A stretch of DNA of 6,920 bases from Postechiella marina (GTDB lineage: Bacteria > Bacteroidota > Bacteroidia > Flavobacteriales > Flavobacteriaceae). Of the stretch, positions 1 to 5,915 are shown piece by piece. The stretch lies in assembly GCF_039538365.1 (NCBI RefSeq), contig NZ_BAABCA010000012.1:1-6920 (forward strand). Direction: 5' to 3'. Each line of letters starts with the position of its first letter. Positions within the stretch are counted from its first letter, which is position 1. Below the pieces are notes generated by a model. It was given only the letters and a program-made list of their open reading frames with translations. It was not told the origin of the DNA and did not search any database. A program made the position numbers and the translations under genes.

Positions 1-86
1 ATGCAATTAATTTATACAATGAAATAAGATTACACTTATCTTTAGATTATAAAACACCAAATATGGTATATAAATTATCAGCGTAA
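1..86 (+). CDS. IS3-family transposase (OrfB), C-terminal end only
   Basis: The frame beginning at base 3 reads 27 residues to a TAA at 84-86. It contains NEIRLHLSLDYKTPNMVY, which resembles the C-terminal tail of the IS3-family DDE integrase (the conserved R-P/L-H-x-S-L-x-Y-x-T-P pattern that follows the last catalytic glutamate). The rest of the gene lies to the left of the window. It is followed 14 bases later by a terminal inverted repeat, as expected at the right end of an IS3 element. Only the extreme C-terminus is visible, so activity cannot be judged. Confidence 0.8.
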   Translation, partial: AINLYNEIRLHLSLDYKTPNMVYKLSA

Positions 87-125
87 ATTCAATTTTAACC
101 TGTAGCCATATTTCAGGACGAGACA
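1..125 (+). mobile_element. Right end of an IS3-family insertion sequence
   Basis: The transposase tail is followed by a 25-bp terminal repeat at 101-125. Read on the minus strand it begins TGTCTCGTCCTGAA and matches 20 of 25 positions of the repeat at 6795-6819, which begins TGACCCGTCCTGAA. The element therefore ends at 125. The next bases, TTTGGCA, may be the remains of the start of cassette 1: the expected start, deduced from that cassette's other end, is GTTGGCACCA. The insertion appears to have removed or damaged the recombination site upstream of cassette 1. Confidence 0.8.
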
Positions 126-138
126 TTTGGCAAAAAAA

Positions 139-636
139 ATGAACTTATTGACTAAAAGCATACTTTTTGGAATTTTAATATTGGCTTTTTCTTGTCAAAG
201 TGCGAACGAAAATGAAAAACCGATTGTTATTAATTCCACTCTTAATCCTGAACTTGAATCTGAATTTCGAAAAAAGGACTTAAAAACATTGTATCCAAAA
301 TTATTAACACCTCAAAATTTTGATGCAGAAAGAGATACAATTCTTGTCAGAAAAATAAAAGCTTTTCAAAATGAATTAGTGAACGGATTGAAATCGGAAA
401 AAATTAATTGGAATGTTGCGGAATCTGAAATTTCGGTTTTAACGAGAATTTATTTTGACAGTATCGGTCGAATAGAATATTTCACTTTTAAAGTTGATAA
501 TGAAAATGTCAATAAGCAAGCTATGGAGGAATTCAAAAGTCGTTTAGAAAAAAATATAAATAATCTTGACCTAGGAATAAGGCAACAAACGAAATACAAT
601 CATTGCGTGAATTTTAAACTGAAATCTGAAAAATAA
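139..636 (+). CDS. Small lipoprotein, possible TonB-C-like domain
   Basis: 165 residues, function not recognised. The N-terminus has a Lys at residue 6, a hydrophobic stretch (8-17) and Cys19 in AFSC, a relaxed Bacteroidota lipobox, so it is probably a lipid-anchored envelope protein. Residues 98-160 alternate strands and a helix, with FDSIGRIEYFTF then a helix and CVNFKL. This loosely recalls the TonB C-terminal fold seen in many small Bacteroidota envelope proteins, but the resemblance is by pattern only. ATG at 139 is preferred over a TTG at 127, which lies only two bases past the IS3 end and would spoil the signal peptide. It is the first cassette of the array. Its stop is 5 bases before the C of site 1, and its upstream site is lost to the IS3 insertion, so its original promoter context is gone. 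Confidence 0.75.
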   Translation: MNLLTKSILFGILILAFSCQSANENEKPIVINSTLNPELESEFRKKDLKTLYPKLLTPQNFDAERDTILVRKIKAFQNELVNGLKSEKINWNVAESEISVLTRIYFDSIGRIEYFTFKVDNENVNKQAMEEFKSRLEKNINNLDLGIRQQTKYNHCVNFKLKSEK

Positions 637-640
637 AAAA

Positions 641-781
641 CTGGTGCCAACACCGTATATAAAAAATTGCTGTTTTGTGCTTAATTCTATGGTCGTTGCA
701 CGTTTGCTACGTCTGATTTTCCTTCGGAAAATCCTCGCACGCAAACCCGCAACTTTCCATATACAAACACGTTAGCAAACA
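641..781 (+). repeat. Cassette recombination site 1 (attC-like), 141 bp
   Basis: Left arm: C641 plus TGGTGCCAAC (642-651), spacer ACC, then stem 655-670. Right arm: stem 749-764, spacer AAACAC, then GTTAGCAAAC (771-780) and A781. The inner stem covers 16 positions, 13 Watson-Crick plus three A opposite C (stem positions 7, 8 and 12), which become T-G wobbles on the bottom strand. The loop region carries a perfect 8-bp hairpin: GATTTTCC (715-722) with GGAAAATC (726-733). The right arm GTTAGCAAAC is the exact complement of the arm at the far end of the next cassette (1361-1370), not of this site's own left arm. Confidence 0.88.
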
Positions 782-795
782 TTAAAACCCAATCT

Positions 796-1359
796 ATGAA
801 AGGAATTTACATAACAATGATATTTTCTATTTTCTTAAGTTGTTCTTCATCCCAAAAAGTTACTAAAGAAACTAAATGTCCTAAAATTTACAAGAATAAG
901 TTTACGGAAATTTTGAATGAAAAATATGTTGCTGTAAATGGTAAAGACACTACAAGAATTAATGAAATTAGATATGAATGCGTTTATTCAGCTTTTTATA
1001 CACACAAAGTGATGTATGATAAATATGGTAAATGGGACAATGAAATTTTTCCAAGTAACAGAAATCATCCAATATTAATGTGGAATAATGTTGACCTATT
1101 GTCAAACGGAAAAAAATATACTGTTCTGACAAACGGACTTGAGGAATGGAAACATATTTACGCATCGGTTATGATATTAGATGAAGAAGAAAAAGACGTT
1201 TTAACGGAACAGACTGAAGAAAAAATCGCTTTGACAAACTTATTTGGTGATTTAATAAAAAACCACAATCCCGAAAAGAAAGATTTTTATGAAATTTATT
1301 GGAAAATGGTTGACCCAAAACGTTGGGAACAAATTAAACAGTATCAAAAGAATAAATAA
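796..1359 (+). CDS. Hypothetical lipoprotein, cassette gene
   Basis: 187 residues, not recognised. The N-terminus has Lys2, a hydrophobic core (residues 4-14) and Cys16 in FLSC, consistent with a relaxed Bacteroidota lipoprotein signal, followed by a Ser/Lys-rich linker. The mature part is hydrophilic and acidic/basic mixed (EEEKDVLTEQTEEK at about 130-143), with many Tyr and Trp residues and no catalytic motif I can name. ATG 796 lies 15 bases after the end of site 1 and is preceded by AATCT, the same bases that precede the start at 5916; no strong Shine-Dalgarno is visible. The TAA stop (1357-1359) directly abuts the C at 1360 that opens site 2. Probably an envelope protein of unknown role. 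Confidence 0.8.
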   Translation: MKGIYITMIFSIFLSCSSSQKVTKETKCPKIYKNKFTEILNEKYVAVNGKDTTRINEIRYECVYSAFYTHKVMYDKYGKWDNEIFPSNRNHPILMWNNVDLLSNGKKYTVLTNGLEEWKHIYASVMILDEEEKDVLTEQTEEKIALTNLFGDLIKNHNPEKKDFYEIYWKMVDPKRWEQIKQYQKNK

Positions 1360-1501
1360 CGTTTGCTAACAATGTATAACCGCAATTACGGCGGATTCGA
1401 CTTCGTCCGAATCCACTCGGAATTGCTAACGTCAGTGCTAAACCGAAAAATTTGCGTACTTTAACCCGTAACTGACGGTTATACGAGACCGTTATACAGC
1501 A
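1360..1501 (+). repeat. Cassette recombination site 2 (attC-like), 142 bp
   Basis: Left arm C1360 plus GTTTGCTAAC (1361-1370), spacer AAT. Right arm: spacer GAGACC, GTTATACAGC (1491-1500) and A1501. The inner stem pairs 1374-1391 with 1466-1484: nine continuous pairs, one bulged base, then further pairs with one A opposite C. The loop region holds a 7-bp hairpin, GGATTCG (1393-1399) with CGAATCC (1408-1414). The left arm exactly complements 771-780, and the right arm exactly complements 1760-1769. Confidence 0.87.
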
Positions 1502-1758
1502 GTGATCGCTCAAAAAAATCAGAACGCAATTTTAGCGGAATAAAAGCAAAACACTCCTCTATTCTGAAAAAGAAAACCATTTGCGGAAACAAAAATTACT
1601 CTAACGGAAATGAATTAGTTTGCGGAAATAACAAAATCACTCTTGCGGAATTAAGCTCGGTTGCGGAAATTTTTCCAATCTGAACCTCTAGAAAAAAATT
1701 ATTGCAGAAATAACAAAACGCAATTTAAAAAGTAATAAAAATCTTAAAAAATTAAAAC
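1502..1758 (+). other. Cassette without a gene, carrying a spaced GCGGAA repeat
   Basis: This stretch is bounded by a matched cassette pair (GTTATACAGC at 1491-1500, GCTGTATAAC at 1760-1769), so it is a complete cassette, yet neither strand shows a plausible gene. It contains seven copies of a short motif close to TTGCGGAAAT. The CGGAA (or variant) begins at about 1536, 1584, 1605, 1623, 1646, 1664 and 1705, giving steps of 48, 21, 18, 23, 18 and 41 bases, most near one or two multiples of 20. The rest is A-rich. It could be a protein-binding array, a noncoding RNA, or a decayed sequence; nothing seen decides among these. Confidence 0.6.
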
Positions 1759-1900
1759 CGCTGTATAACAATGTGTAAAAAAAATACTATTTTTAGTCAT
1801 TAATCGTAACGCCTGTACTTTGTTTGCTTACTTCTGATTTTCCTACGGAAAATCCTCGTACACAAACCCGTACTTTAGTTACACGCAACGTTGTAAGTAA
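1759..1900 (+). repeat. Cassette recombination site 3 (attC-like), 142 bp
   Basis: Left arm C1759 plus GCTGTATAAC (1760-1769), spacer AAT. Right arm: 5-base spacer GCAAC, GTTGTAAGTA (1890-1899), A1900. The inner stem (1773-1787 with 1870-1884) has 12 Watson-Crick pairs of 15, one A opposite C at the conserved position 12, and two other mismatches, making it the least perfect of the full-length sites. The loop hairpin GATTTTCC (1836-1843) with GGAAAATC (1847-1854) is nearly the same as in site 1. The right arm exactly complements 2583-2592. Confidence 0.85.
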
Positions 1901-1921
1901 TACAAAAAAATCGAGAACACA

Positions 1922-2569
1922 TTGAAAAACGAGCTAATAAGAAAAGCTATTTCAGAAATAGAAAACCCAACTTTCGGAACGACTGAACAACTTCTTGAAG
2001 TTCTTAATGTAGAAAAGGAGAATGGAAAACTTAAAGTTGAGCGAGTAGACTTTGAATCTTTAGATGAAACAAATGTTGTTTATTTTAGAGTAAGAAATGA
2101 ACCGTTTTTTTTGAGTGTTTATTTCTATAAAGAAAATAATGAAATAGCGAATGTCGGAACAGAAAATGGAAATCAAGTTTATTTTACAGCAACATCCGAA
2201 AATCTGACTTTTAAGCAACTTTCGGAATTGACAAAATTAAGCGGACTTAAAGGTTGGAGCGTAAATGATGATAGAAAAATTGGAAAAGGAAAATATAGTT
2301 TTAGTCGTTTATCATTTGAGCCAATTGAAAGTAGAGCTTATGATTTAGATACGAAACTAAAACTACTCTTAACTGAATTGGAAAAAAATTTTGACGGAAT
2401 AATAAAACTGACTGAAATGGCTGATACTGGAATTGCAATTCATCATCAACAATACATTAGCGGAAATATGGCAATTAATTTTGATATTGAAACAATTAAC
2501 CGTTTAAGTAAACTAAATTTAGGAATTGAAATAGATCAATATGTTTATGGAAATGAATTTAAAATATAG
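1922..2569 (+). CDS. DUF4279-like protein, cassette gene
   Basis: 215 residues, probably cytoplasmic since no signal peptide is seen. Residues 85-211 follow the DUF4279 pattern as I know it: a strand ending in TATSENL, a helix (FKQLSELTKL), a Trp (W112), a helix with LDTKLKLLLTELEKNF, a strand (GIAIHHQQYI) and a closing helix-strand ending LGIEIDQYVYG. The function of that family is not established; such small proteins are often found among accessory or immunity-type genes. The N-terminal 80 residues are not recognised. The only usable start is TTG at 1922: no in-frame ATG appears before about residue 165, and the TTG falls 22 bases after site 3, the usual spacing here. The stop overlaps a GTG (2567-2571) that opens a frame running into the next gene. 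Confidence 0.7.
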   Translation: MKNELIRKAISEIENPTFGTTEQLLEVLNVEKENGKLKVERVDFESLDETNVVYFRVRNEPFFLSVYFYKENNEIANVGTENGNQVYFTATSENLTFKQLSELTKLSGLKGWSVNDDRKIGKGKYSFSRLSFEPIESRAYDLDTKLKLLLTELEKNFDGIIKLTEMADTGIAIHHQQYISGNMAINFDIETINRLSKLNLGIEIDQYVYGNEFKI

Positions 2570-2581
2570 TGCTAAAAAGTA

Positions 2582-2618
2582 CTACTTACAACACCATATA
2601 TAAACACGTTGCCAGTAA
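2582..2618 (+). repeat. Collapsed cassette site 4, 37 bp
   Basis: C2582 plus TACTTACAAC (2583-2592), spacer ACC, ATATAT (2596-2601), spacer AAACAC, GTTGCCAGTA (2608-2617), A2618. Both outer arms and both spacers (3 and 6 bases, as in the full sites) are intact, but the two inner stem arms have merged into one ATATAT and the whole loop region of about 105 bp is missing. The outer arms still match their own cassettes exactly (1890-1899 and 3478-3487). This looks like a deletion between the two inner stem arms, and the site probably cannot fold normally. Confidence 0.85.
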
Positions 2619-2619
2619 T

Positions 2620-3471
2620 ATGAAAAATAGAATACTTTTAGTGATTTTTATATTTTCGTTTATTAAAACGAATGCTTGCAGTTGTGAAACTCCAAAAGCA
2701 ATTGTTGAATTTGTATCTTCAGAATATGTATTTGAAGGTAAAGTAATTGCGAAAGTTTATGCAAAAGATTCTTTGAGTTATAAAGTAACTTTTGATATTG
2801 CAAAACACTACAAAAAAAGTGATTTCCCAAAAACACTAGAATTCAAATTTAAATCTGAAGGAAAATATACTGATGAATGGACTTCTTGTGACTGGAATGT
2901 AAATAAAAATGAAAAATGGCTTGTCTATGCTTATTATTGGAAAAACAAATTGACTTTTAGTTATTATTGTTCTAACTCAAAACCCATTGGGAAAAGAATT
3001 ATTTCAGAGAAAGAGCAAAAAATATTAGATAATGGGAATGAATTTGAAATTGACAAATATACATTTACAAACTTGGATGGTCATTTTACGAATGCAAAAC
3101 CAAAAGTTGATTTAGACTCAATATTAAGAAACTATAGATATAAAAACTATGGTGAGGAATATAACGAAAACAGAGTGGATATTGTTGTTGACATTGACAA
3201 AAATGGGAATTTAACTTCAGCAAATTTAACTTCAAAAGAACATATGAGTTTTGAAAACAATGAAATCATTGATTCAATTTATAATTTAAATAAACCAAAA
3301 AATATTGAAATTAGAAAAGCTAAAACTAATTTTGAAAAAGATATTTTAAAGATTGTTAAAAAACTGAATTTATGGGAAAAAACTTTTATTCAAAGAACCA
3401 AAAATTCTGTGAAAATTCGAAAGTTTTTACAGTTTTATAAAAAACCGAATGATATAAAAGTTTATTATTAA
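2620..3471 (+). CDS. Secreted CSC-type protein, NTR/TIMP-like N-terminus
   Basis: 283 residues. A hydrophobic signal peptide (residues 5-15) is followed by TNA and CSC (Cys20, Cys22), with signal peptidase I cleavage plausible before Cys20. CSC, then EFVSSEYVFEGKV (30-42), then single Cys at 90 and 117, match the layout of the netrin-like/TIMP-like OB-fold found in many Bacteroidota secreted proteins, where the Cys pair up. Residues 200-225 (VDIVVDIDKNGNLTSANLTS) recall a TonB-C-like strand pair; this is weaker. ATG 2620 is chosen because it gives a clean signal peptide. A GTG at 2569, overlapping the previous stop, would extend the protein through site 4 and mask the signal. The ATG is one base past the end of that site. 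Role unknown; periplasmic or surface. Confidence 0.72.
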   Translation: MKNRILLVIFIFSFIKTNACSCETPKAIVEFVSSEYVFEGKVIAKVYAKDSLSYKVTFDIAKHYKKSDFPKTLEFKFKSEGKYTDEWTSCDWNVNKNEKWLVYAYYWKNKLTFSYYCSNSKPIGKRIISEKEQKILDNGNEFEIDKYTFTNLDGHFTNAKPKVDLDSILRNYRYKNYGEEYNENRVDIVVDIDKNGNLTSANLTSKEHMSFENNEIIDSIYNLNKPKNIEIRKAKTNFEKDILKIVKKLNLWEKTFIQRTKNSVKIRKFLQFYKKPNDIKVYY

Positions 3472-3476
3472 AAATA

Positions 3477-3615
3477 CTACTGGCAACAACGTGTATAATT
3501 AATGGCTAGTTCTCGCCTACTTACGAAAATCCTCGCGGATTTTCTATCTGGTTTTTATTTGCTAAATTATGTGCTTAAACACGCCACTAATCATACACAA
3601 AAACGTTGCCTACAA
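3477..3615 (+). repeat. Cassette recombination site 5 (attC-like), 139 bp
   Basis: C3477 plus TACTGGCAAC (3478-3487), spacer AAC; right side spacer AAAAAC, GTTGCCTACA (3605-3614), A3615. The inner stem 3491-3506 with 3583-3598 has 14 of 16 Watson-Crick pairs and two A opposite C (positions 7 and 12). Central hairpin: GAAAATCC (3525-3532), TCGC, GGATTTTC (3537-3544). It is the closest relative of site 6. It contains, uninterrupted, the sequence CAACAACGTGTATA that the IS110 element split in site 6. Confidence 0.88.
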
Positions 3616-3640
3616 TACGAAAAAAACGATAATCTGAACA

Positions 3641-4549
3641 ATGATAGATGTATTTAATGAACAAATTGAAGTTTTAATCAAAGAAGGAATTTCCAATTTG
3701 TATTGGTTTAAAGGTGACTTAAAAAAGAGCTTTTACAGAGCTAATGTTCCAGAAAATATAACTCACAAAATATTTGGAATAAAATACAACGGAAAGACAT
3801 TAACGAAAAGGGAAATGCTCGATAAATTATATGAGAATATAAGAAATCAAGAATATAATAGACGATTGGAAATCTCAAGAAACTTCGTTAGAATTTTAAT
3901 TGAGCACAAAAATTTCGTTCCACAAGATAATAACCACAGAATTGAAAAAGCTGAACGAGTAGCATTAAAATTGAGAGAAATAGTTAATGAACAAAAGAAA
4001 CAAGAAGAATACAGAGATAAAATAAAGACAAAAGCTAAAAAAGCAAATACAAGAAACTTTGAGGACGAATTAATGAATTTAAGAGAGAAGTTTCTTGAAG
4101 TTGAAAAAATAACTAATAAACAAAAAAGAGGAATTGAATTTGAAAAGTTTTTTACCGACTTAATGAAAGCAAATCAAATTCCTGTAGAAGTTCCGTTTAG
4201 AATTGTTGGAGAACAAATTGACGGAGCAATAAAATATGATGGACATTATTATCTTCTTGAACTAAAATGGCAGAAAACTAAATCTAACCAAGCAGAAATT
4301 GCAAGTCTTTTTATGAAAGTAGAAGGTAAATTAGATGCTAGAGGAATTTTTATTGCGATGGAAGGATTTTCTTCAGAATGTCTCGAATCGCTACCGAAAG
4401 GTAAAAATTTGAAAGTATTATTGTTAGATGGTGTTCATTTGACAAGCGTAATTTTTGGCAATTACACTTTCTCTGAATTGATGGAACATTCAATAAGTCA
4501 AGCTTCTTTAAAAGGAGAAATTTATTGTAATCATAACATAGTGAAATAA
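3641..4549 (+). CDS. PD-(D/E)XK nuclease-like protein, possible restriction/defence effector
   Basis: 302 residues, no signal peptide. The C-terminal half carries a restriction-endonuclease-like core: RGIEFEKFF (163-171, Glu166/Glu168), then GEQIDG with Asp194, then YLLELKW with Glu207 and Lys209, then Gln217 in the following helix. This is the E, D, E-x-K, Q order of Mrr-like PD-(D/E)XK nucleases, which cut DNA in a metal-dependent way. Residues 115-160 are Lys/Glu-rich and probably coiled coil. Residues 1-110 form a helical domain (YWFKGDLKKSFYRANVP, NGKTLTKREMLDKL) that I cannot name; it could sense or recruit. No methylase or partner gene sits beside it. ATG 3641 lies 25 bases after site 5 and the stop is 3 bases before site 6. 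Function as phage defence is inference. Confidence 0.72.
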   Translation: MIDVFNEQIEVLIKEGISNLYWFKGDLKKSFYRANVPENITHKIFGIKYNGKTLTKREMLDKLYENIRNQEYNRRLEISRNFVRILIEHKNFVPQDNNHRIEKAERVALKLREIVNEQKKQEEYRDKIKTKAKKANTRNFEDELMNLREKFLEVEKITNKQKRGIEFEKFFTDLMKANQIPVEVPFRIVGEQIDGAIKYDGHYYLLELKWQKTKSNQAEIASLFMKVEGKLDARGIFIAMEGFSSECLESLPKGKNLKVLLLDGVHLTSVIFGNYTFSELMEHSISQASLKGEIYCNHNIVK

Positions 4550-4591
4550 GTACTGTAGGCAACAAAGAACTGAGTTAAAAAACAAGTAACT

Positions 4592-5557
4592 TTAAGCTAA
4601 TTTTGAAACAAAGTTTTCATCATAAGGCAATCCGCTTTTTGCAATGGCAAAAGCCTGTTTAAGCAACTTATTCGCTACTGCTATTAATGCTAACTTAGCA
4701 CTCTTTCCTTTAGCTACAATTCTATCAAATAATGCTTTGCATGCTCTGTTATATTTATACGCTGAAAAGGCTGCTAAAAACACAAGGTTTCTTAATTTCT
4801 TATTTCCTACTTTACTAATTCTACTCCGCCCTCTTACACTGCTTCCAGATTCTCGAATCGTTGGTGTAATTCCAACGTAACTACAAAGCTGTGCTGCACT
4901 TTAAAACTTTTTAAAACCATCCGTAACAACGATTAAAAACAAAGCTGTTTTTAATCCTATTCCTGGTATGGTTTGCAATAAAGTTAGTTGTTCTTGCTGG
5001 TCTTGTTTTACTAATTCTAATAAGCGTTTCTCTAATATTAAAATCTCTTTCTTTAAATGGTTTAAGTCTCGTTTTAAAGAGCGATAAACCGTTTTTGATG
5101 GCATTCCTAAGGTGTCTTCTCCATGAAGTTTGTTTTTTGTAGCTGTACTCTTTTTTACGTAACTATCCAATAACCTAAAGAGCTGTAAGCATTCTGCCTG
5201 TACATCTGTTAGAGCATTATATAATGGAACATCATTGAAGATACCATACTCACAAATAGATTTAGCATCACTCTTATCGGTCTTTACTTTTGCTAGTTTC
5301 ATTTGTATAAAACGCTTTACTGACAATGGATTTACAACAGATACTAATACGCCATTTTTATATAAAAACTGCGCCAATCTGTAATGGTAATATCCTGTAG
5401 CTTCCATGACTACCAAAGCATCTTTTGATAGACTTTTTAGTAGTTTTTTAAAACCCTGTTCATCATTCTTTAATTGATCATGCCCTGTGTCTTGATTGTA
5501 AATATCAAACACAGATTTACTAATGTCAATACCATAAATTTTTCTATCTTTAGTCAT
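4592..5557 (-). pseudogene. IS110-family transposase interrupted by one in-frame stop
   Basis: The reading frame is continuous from 5557 to 4592 apart from one TAA at 4903-4901. Without it the product would be about 321 residues, a normal family length. The N-terminal RuvC-like domain shows GIDISKSVFD (Asp11), VMEATGYY (Glu52) and KTDKSDA (Asp94, Asp97), a complete DEDD set. Next come a helical linker and LQTIPGIGLKTA, the HhH-like motif. After the stop the frame resumes with AAQLCSYVGITPTIRESG and SVRGRSRISKVGNKKLRNL, which carries the catalytic-serine region. The stop falls in GFKKF-stop-SAAQLC, where relatives usually have Glu, so a single G-to-T change would explain it. An alternative ATG lies at 5593, adding 12 residues. 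The protein is inactive unless the stop is read through. Confidence 0.85.
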
Positions 5558-5593
5558 AACAACTTGAAATTTGGAAAGAACAACGCTACTCAT

Positions 5594-5730
5594 ATTTCAA
5601 CAACTTGAAAACGAGATCTAGGTCTCACAGAACTGAACGAAGTTTAAGTAGTAAAAGAGAGAGGATTATCAATGTTGTCGAAGTCTAACGCTTCACCGTG
5701 TATAGCAACCTTAATTCTCTCTTTTGTTCT
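5594..5730 (-). ncRNA. Candidate bridge RNA of the IS110 element
   Basis: Read on the minus strand upstream of the transposase. A perfect 9-bp stem pairs 5717-5725 with 5653-5661 and encloses an internal loop capped by a 4-bp stem (5691-5694 with 5680-5683). One loop strand is UAUACACG (complement of 5697-5704), which would pair with CGTGTATA of the target site. The opposite loop strand contains CAACA (complement of 5673-5677), which would pair with the other DNA strand on the other side of the insertion point. A second segment holds UCAGUUCU (complement of 5629-5636, matching the element end at 4566-4573) and AAACUU (complement of 5640-5645, matching 5762-5767). These are the expected target- and donor-binding loops. 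The RNA's exact ends are not determined. Confidence 0.7.
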
Positions 5731-5915
5731 TTCTGATTATTAATTAAATTTAGTGATTTACAAACTTAAGACGTGTATAATTCATTGCTAGTTATAGCCT
5801 ACTTAAGAAAGTCCTCGCGGACTTTCTATCTGCGATTTATTTACTAACTTTAGTGCTTAAACCAAGCAACGAAATCATACACAAACACGTTAGGTGCAAT
5901 TATAAAAAACAATCT

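Larger units (their letters stand above)
4565..5770 (-). mobile_element. IS110-family insertion sequence, complete, 1206 bp
   Basis: The boundaries follow from restoring site 6: bases 4564 and 5771 become adjacent and recreate CAACAACGTG as in site 5. A one- to three-base ambiguity remains because AAG occurs at both ends. There are no long terminal inverted repeats and no clear target duplication, as is usual for the family. The transposase lies on the minus strand, with only about 27 bp of noncoding sequence after it and about 180-210 bp before it. That layout (noncoding RNA region upstream of the gene) is that of the IS110 group and not of IS1111. The element splits the inner stem of an attC-like site. 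Confidence 0.85.
4553..5899 (+). repeat. Cassette recombination site 6, split by the IS110 element
   Basis: The left part is 4553-4564 (C plus TGTAGGCAAC plus A) and the right part is 5771-5899, ending GTTAGGTGCA (5889-5898) and A5899. Joining them gives 141 bp, the normal length, restores the 3-base spacer AAC seen in site 5, and leaves an inner stem (5773-5788 with 5866-5882) with 14 Watson-Crick pairs, two A opposite C and one bulge. Central hairpin: GAAAGTCC (5807-5814), TCGC, GGACTTTC (5819-5826). Relative to site 5 this hairpin changes A to G and T to C together, so the pairing is kept. The left arm complements 3605-3614 and the right arm complements 6643-6652. Confidence 0.87.

Noticed and set aside
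127..138. TTG at 127 as the start of the first lipoprotein gene
   Set aside because: It lies two bases past the IS3 end and places extra Lys residues before the signal; ATG 139 gives a normal lipoprotein signal peptide.
641..781. Rho-independent terminators at the site hairpins
   Set aside because: The hairpins lack a following T-run on either strand in the right position; they are better explained as part of the folded recombination site.
1502..1758. A short hidden coding region in the gene-less cassette
   Set aside because: All frames I followed on both strands contain frequent stops, and the repeats do not keep a reading frame (steps of 21, 18, 23, 18).
4592..4783. A separate small gene downstream of the transposase
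   Set aside because: It is in the same frame as the transposase and encodes its C-terminal tail beyond the premature stop.
4565..4880. Plus-strand open frames over the IS110 element and minus-strand frames over the cassette genes (968-1165, 4350-4565, 5985-6239)
   Set aside because: They are antisense to better supported genes, and the one at 4644-4880 is opposite the conserved SVRGRSRISKVGN region of the transposase.
4565..5770. Assignment to the IS1111 group, known for targeting attC
   Set aside because: The long noncoding region is upstream of the transposase, not downstream, and no subterminal inverted repeats were seen, so the IS110 group fits better.
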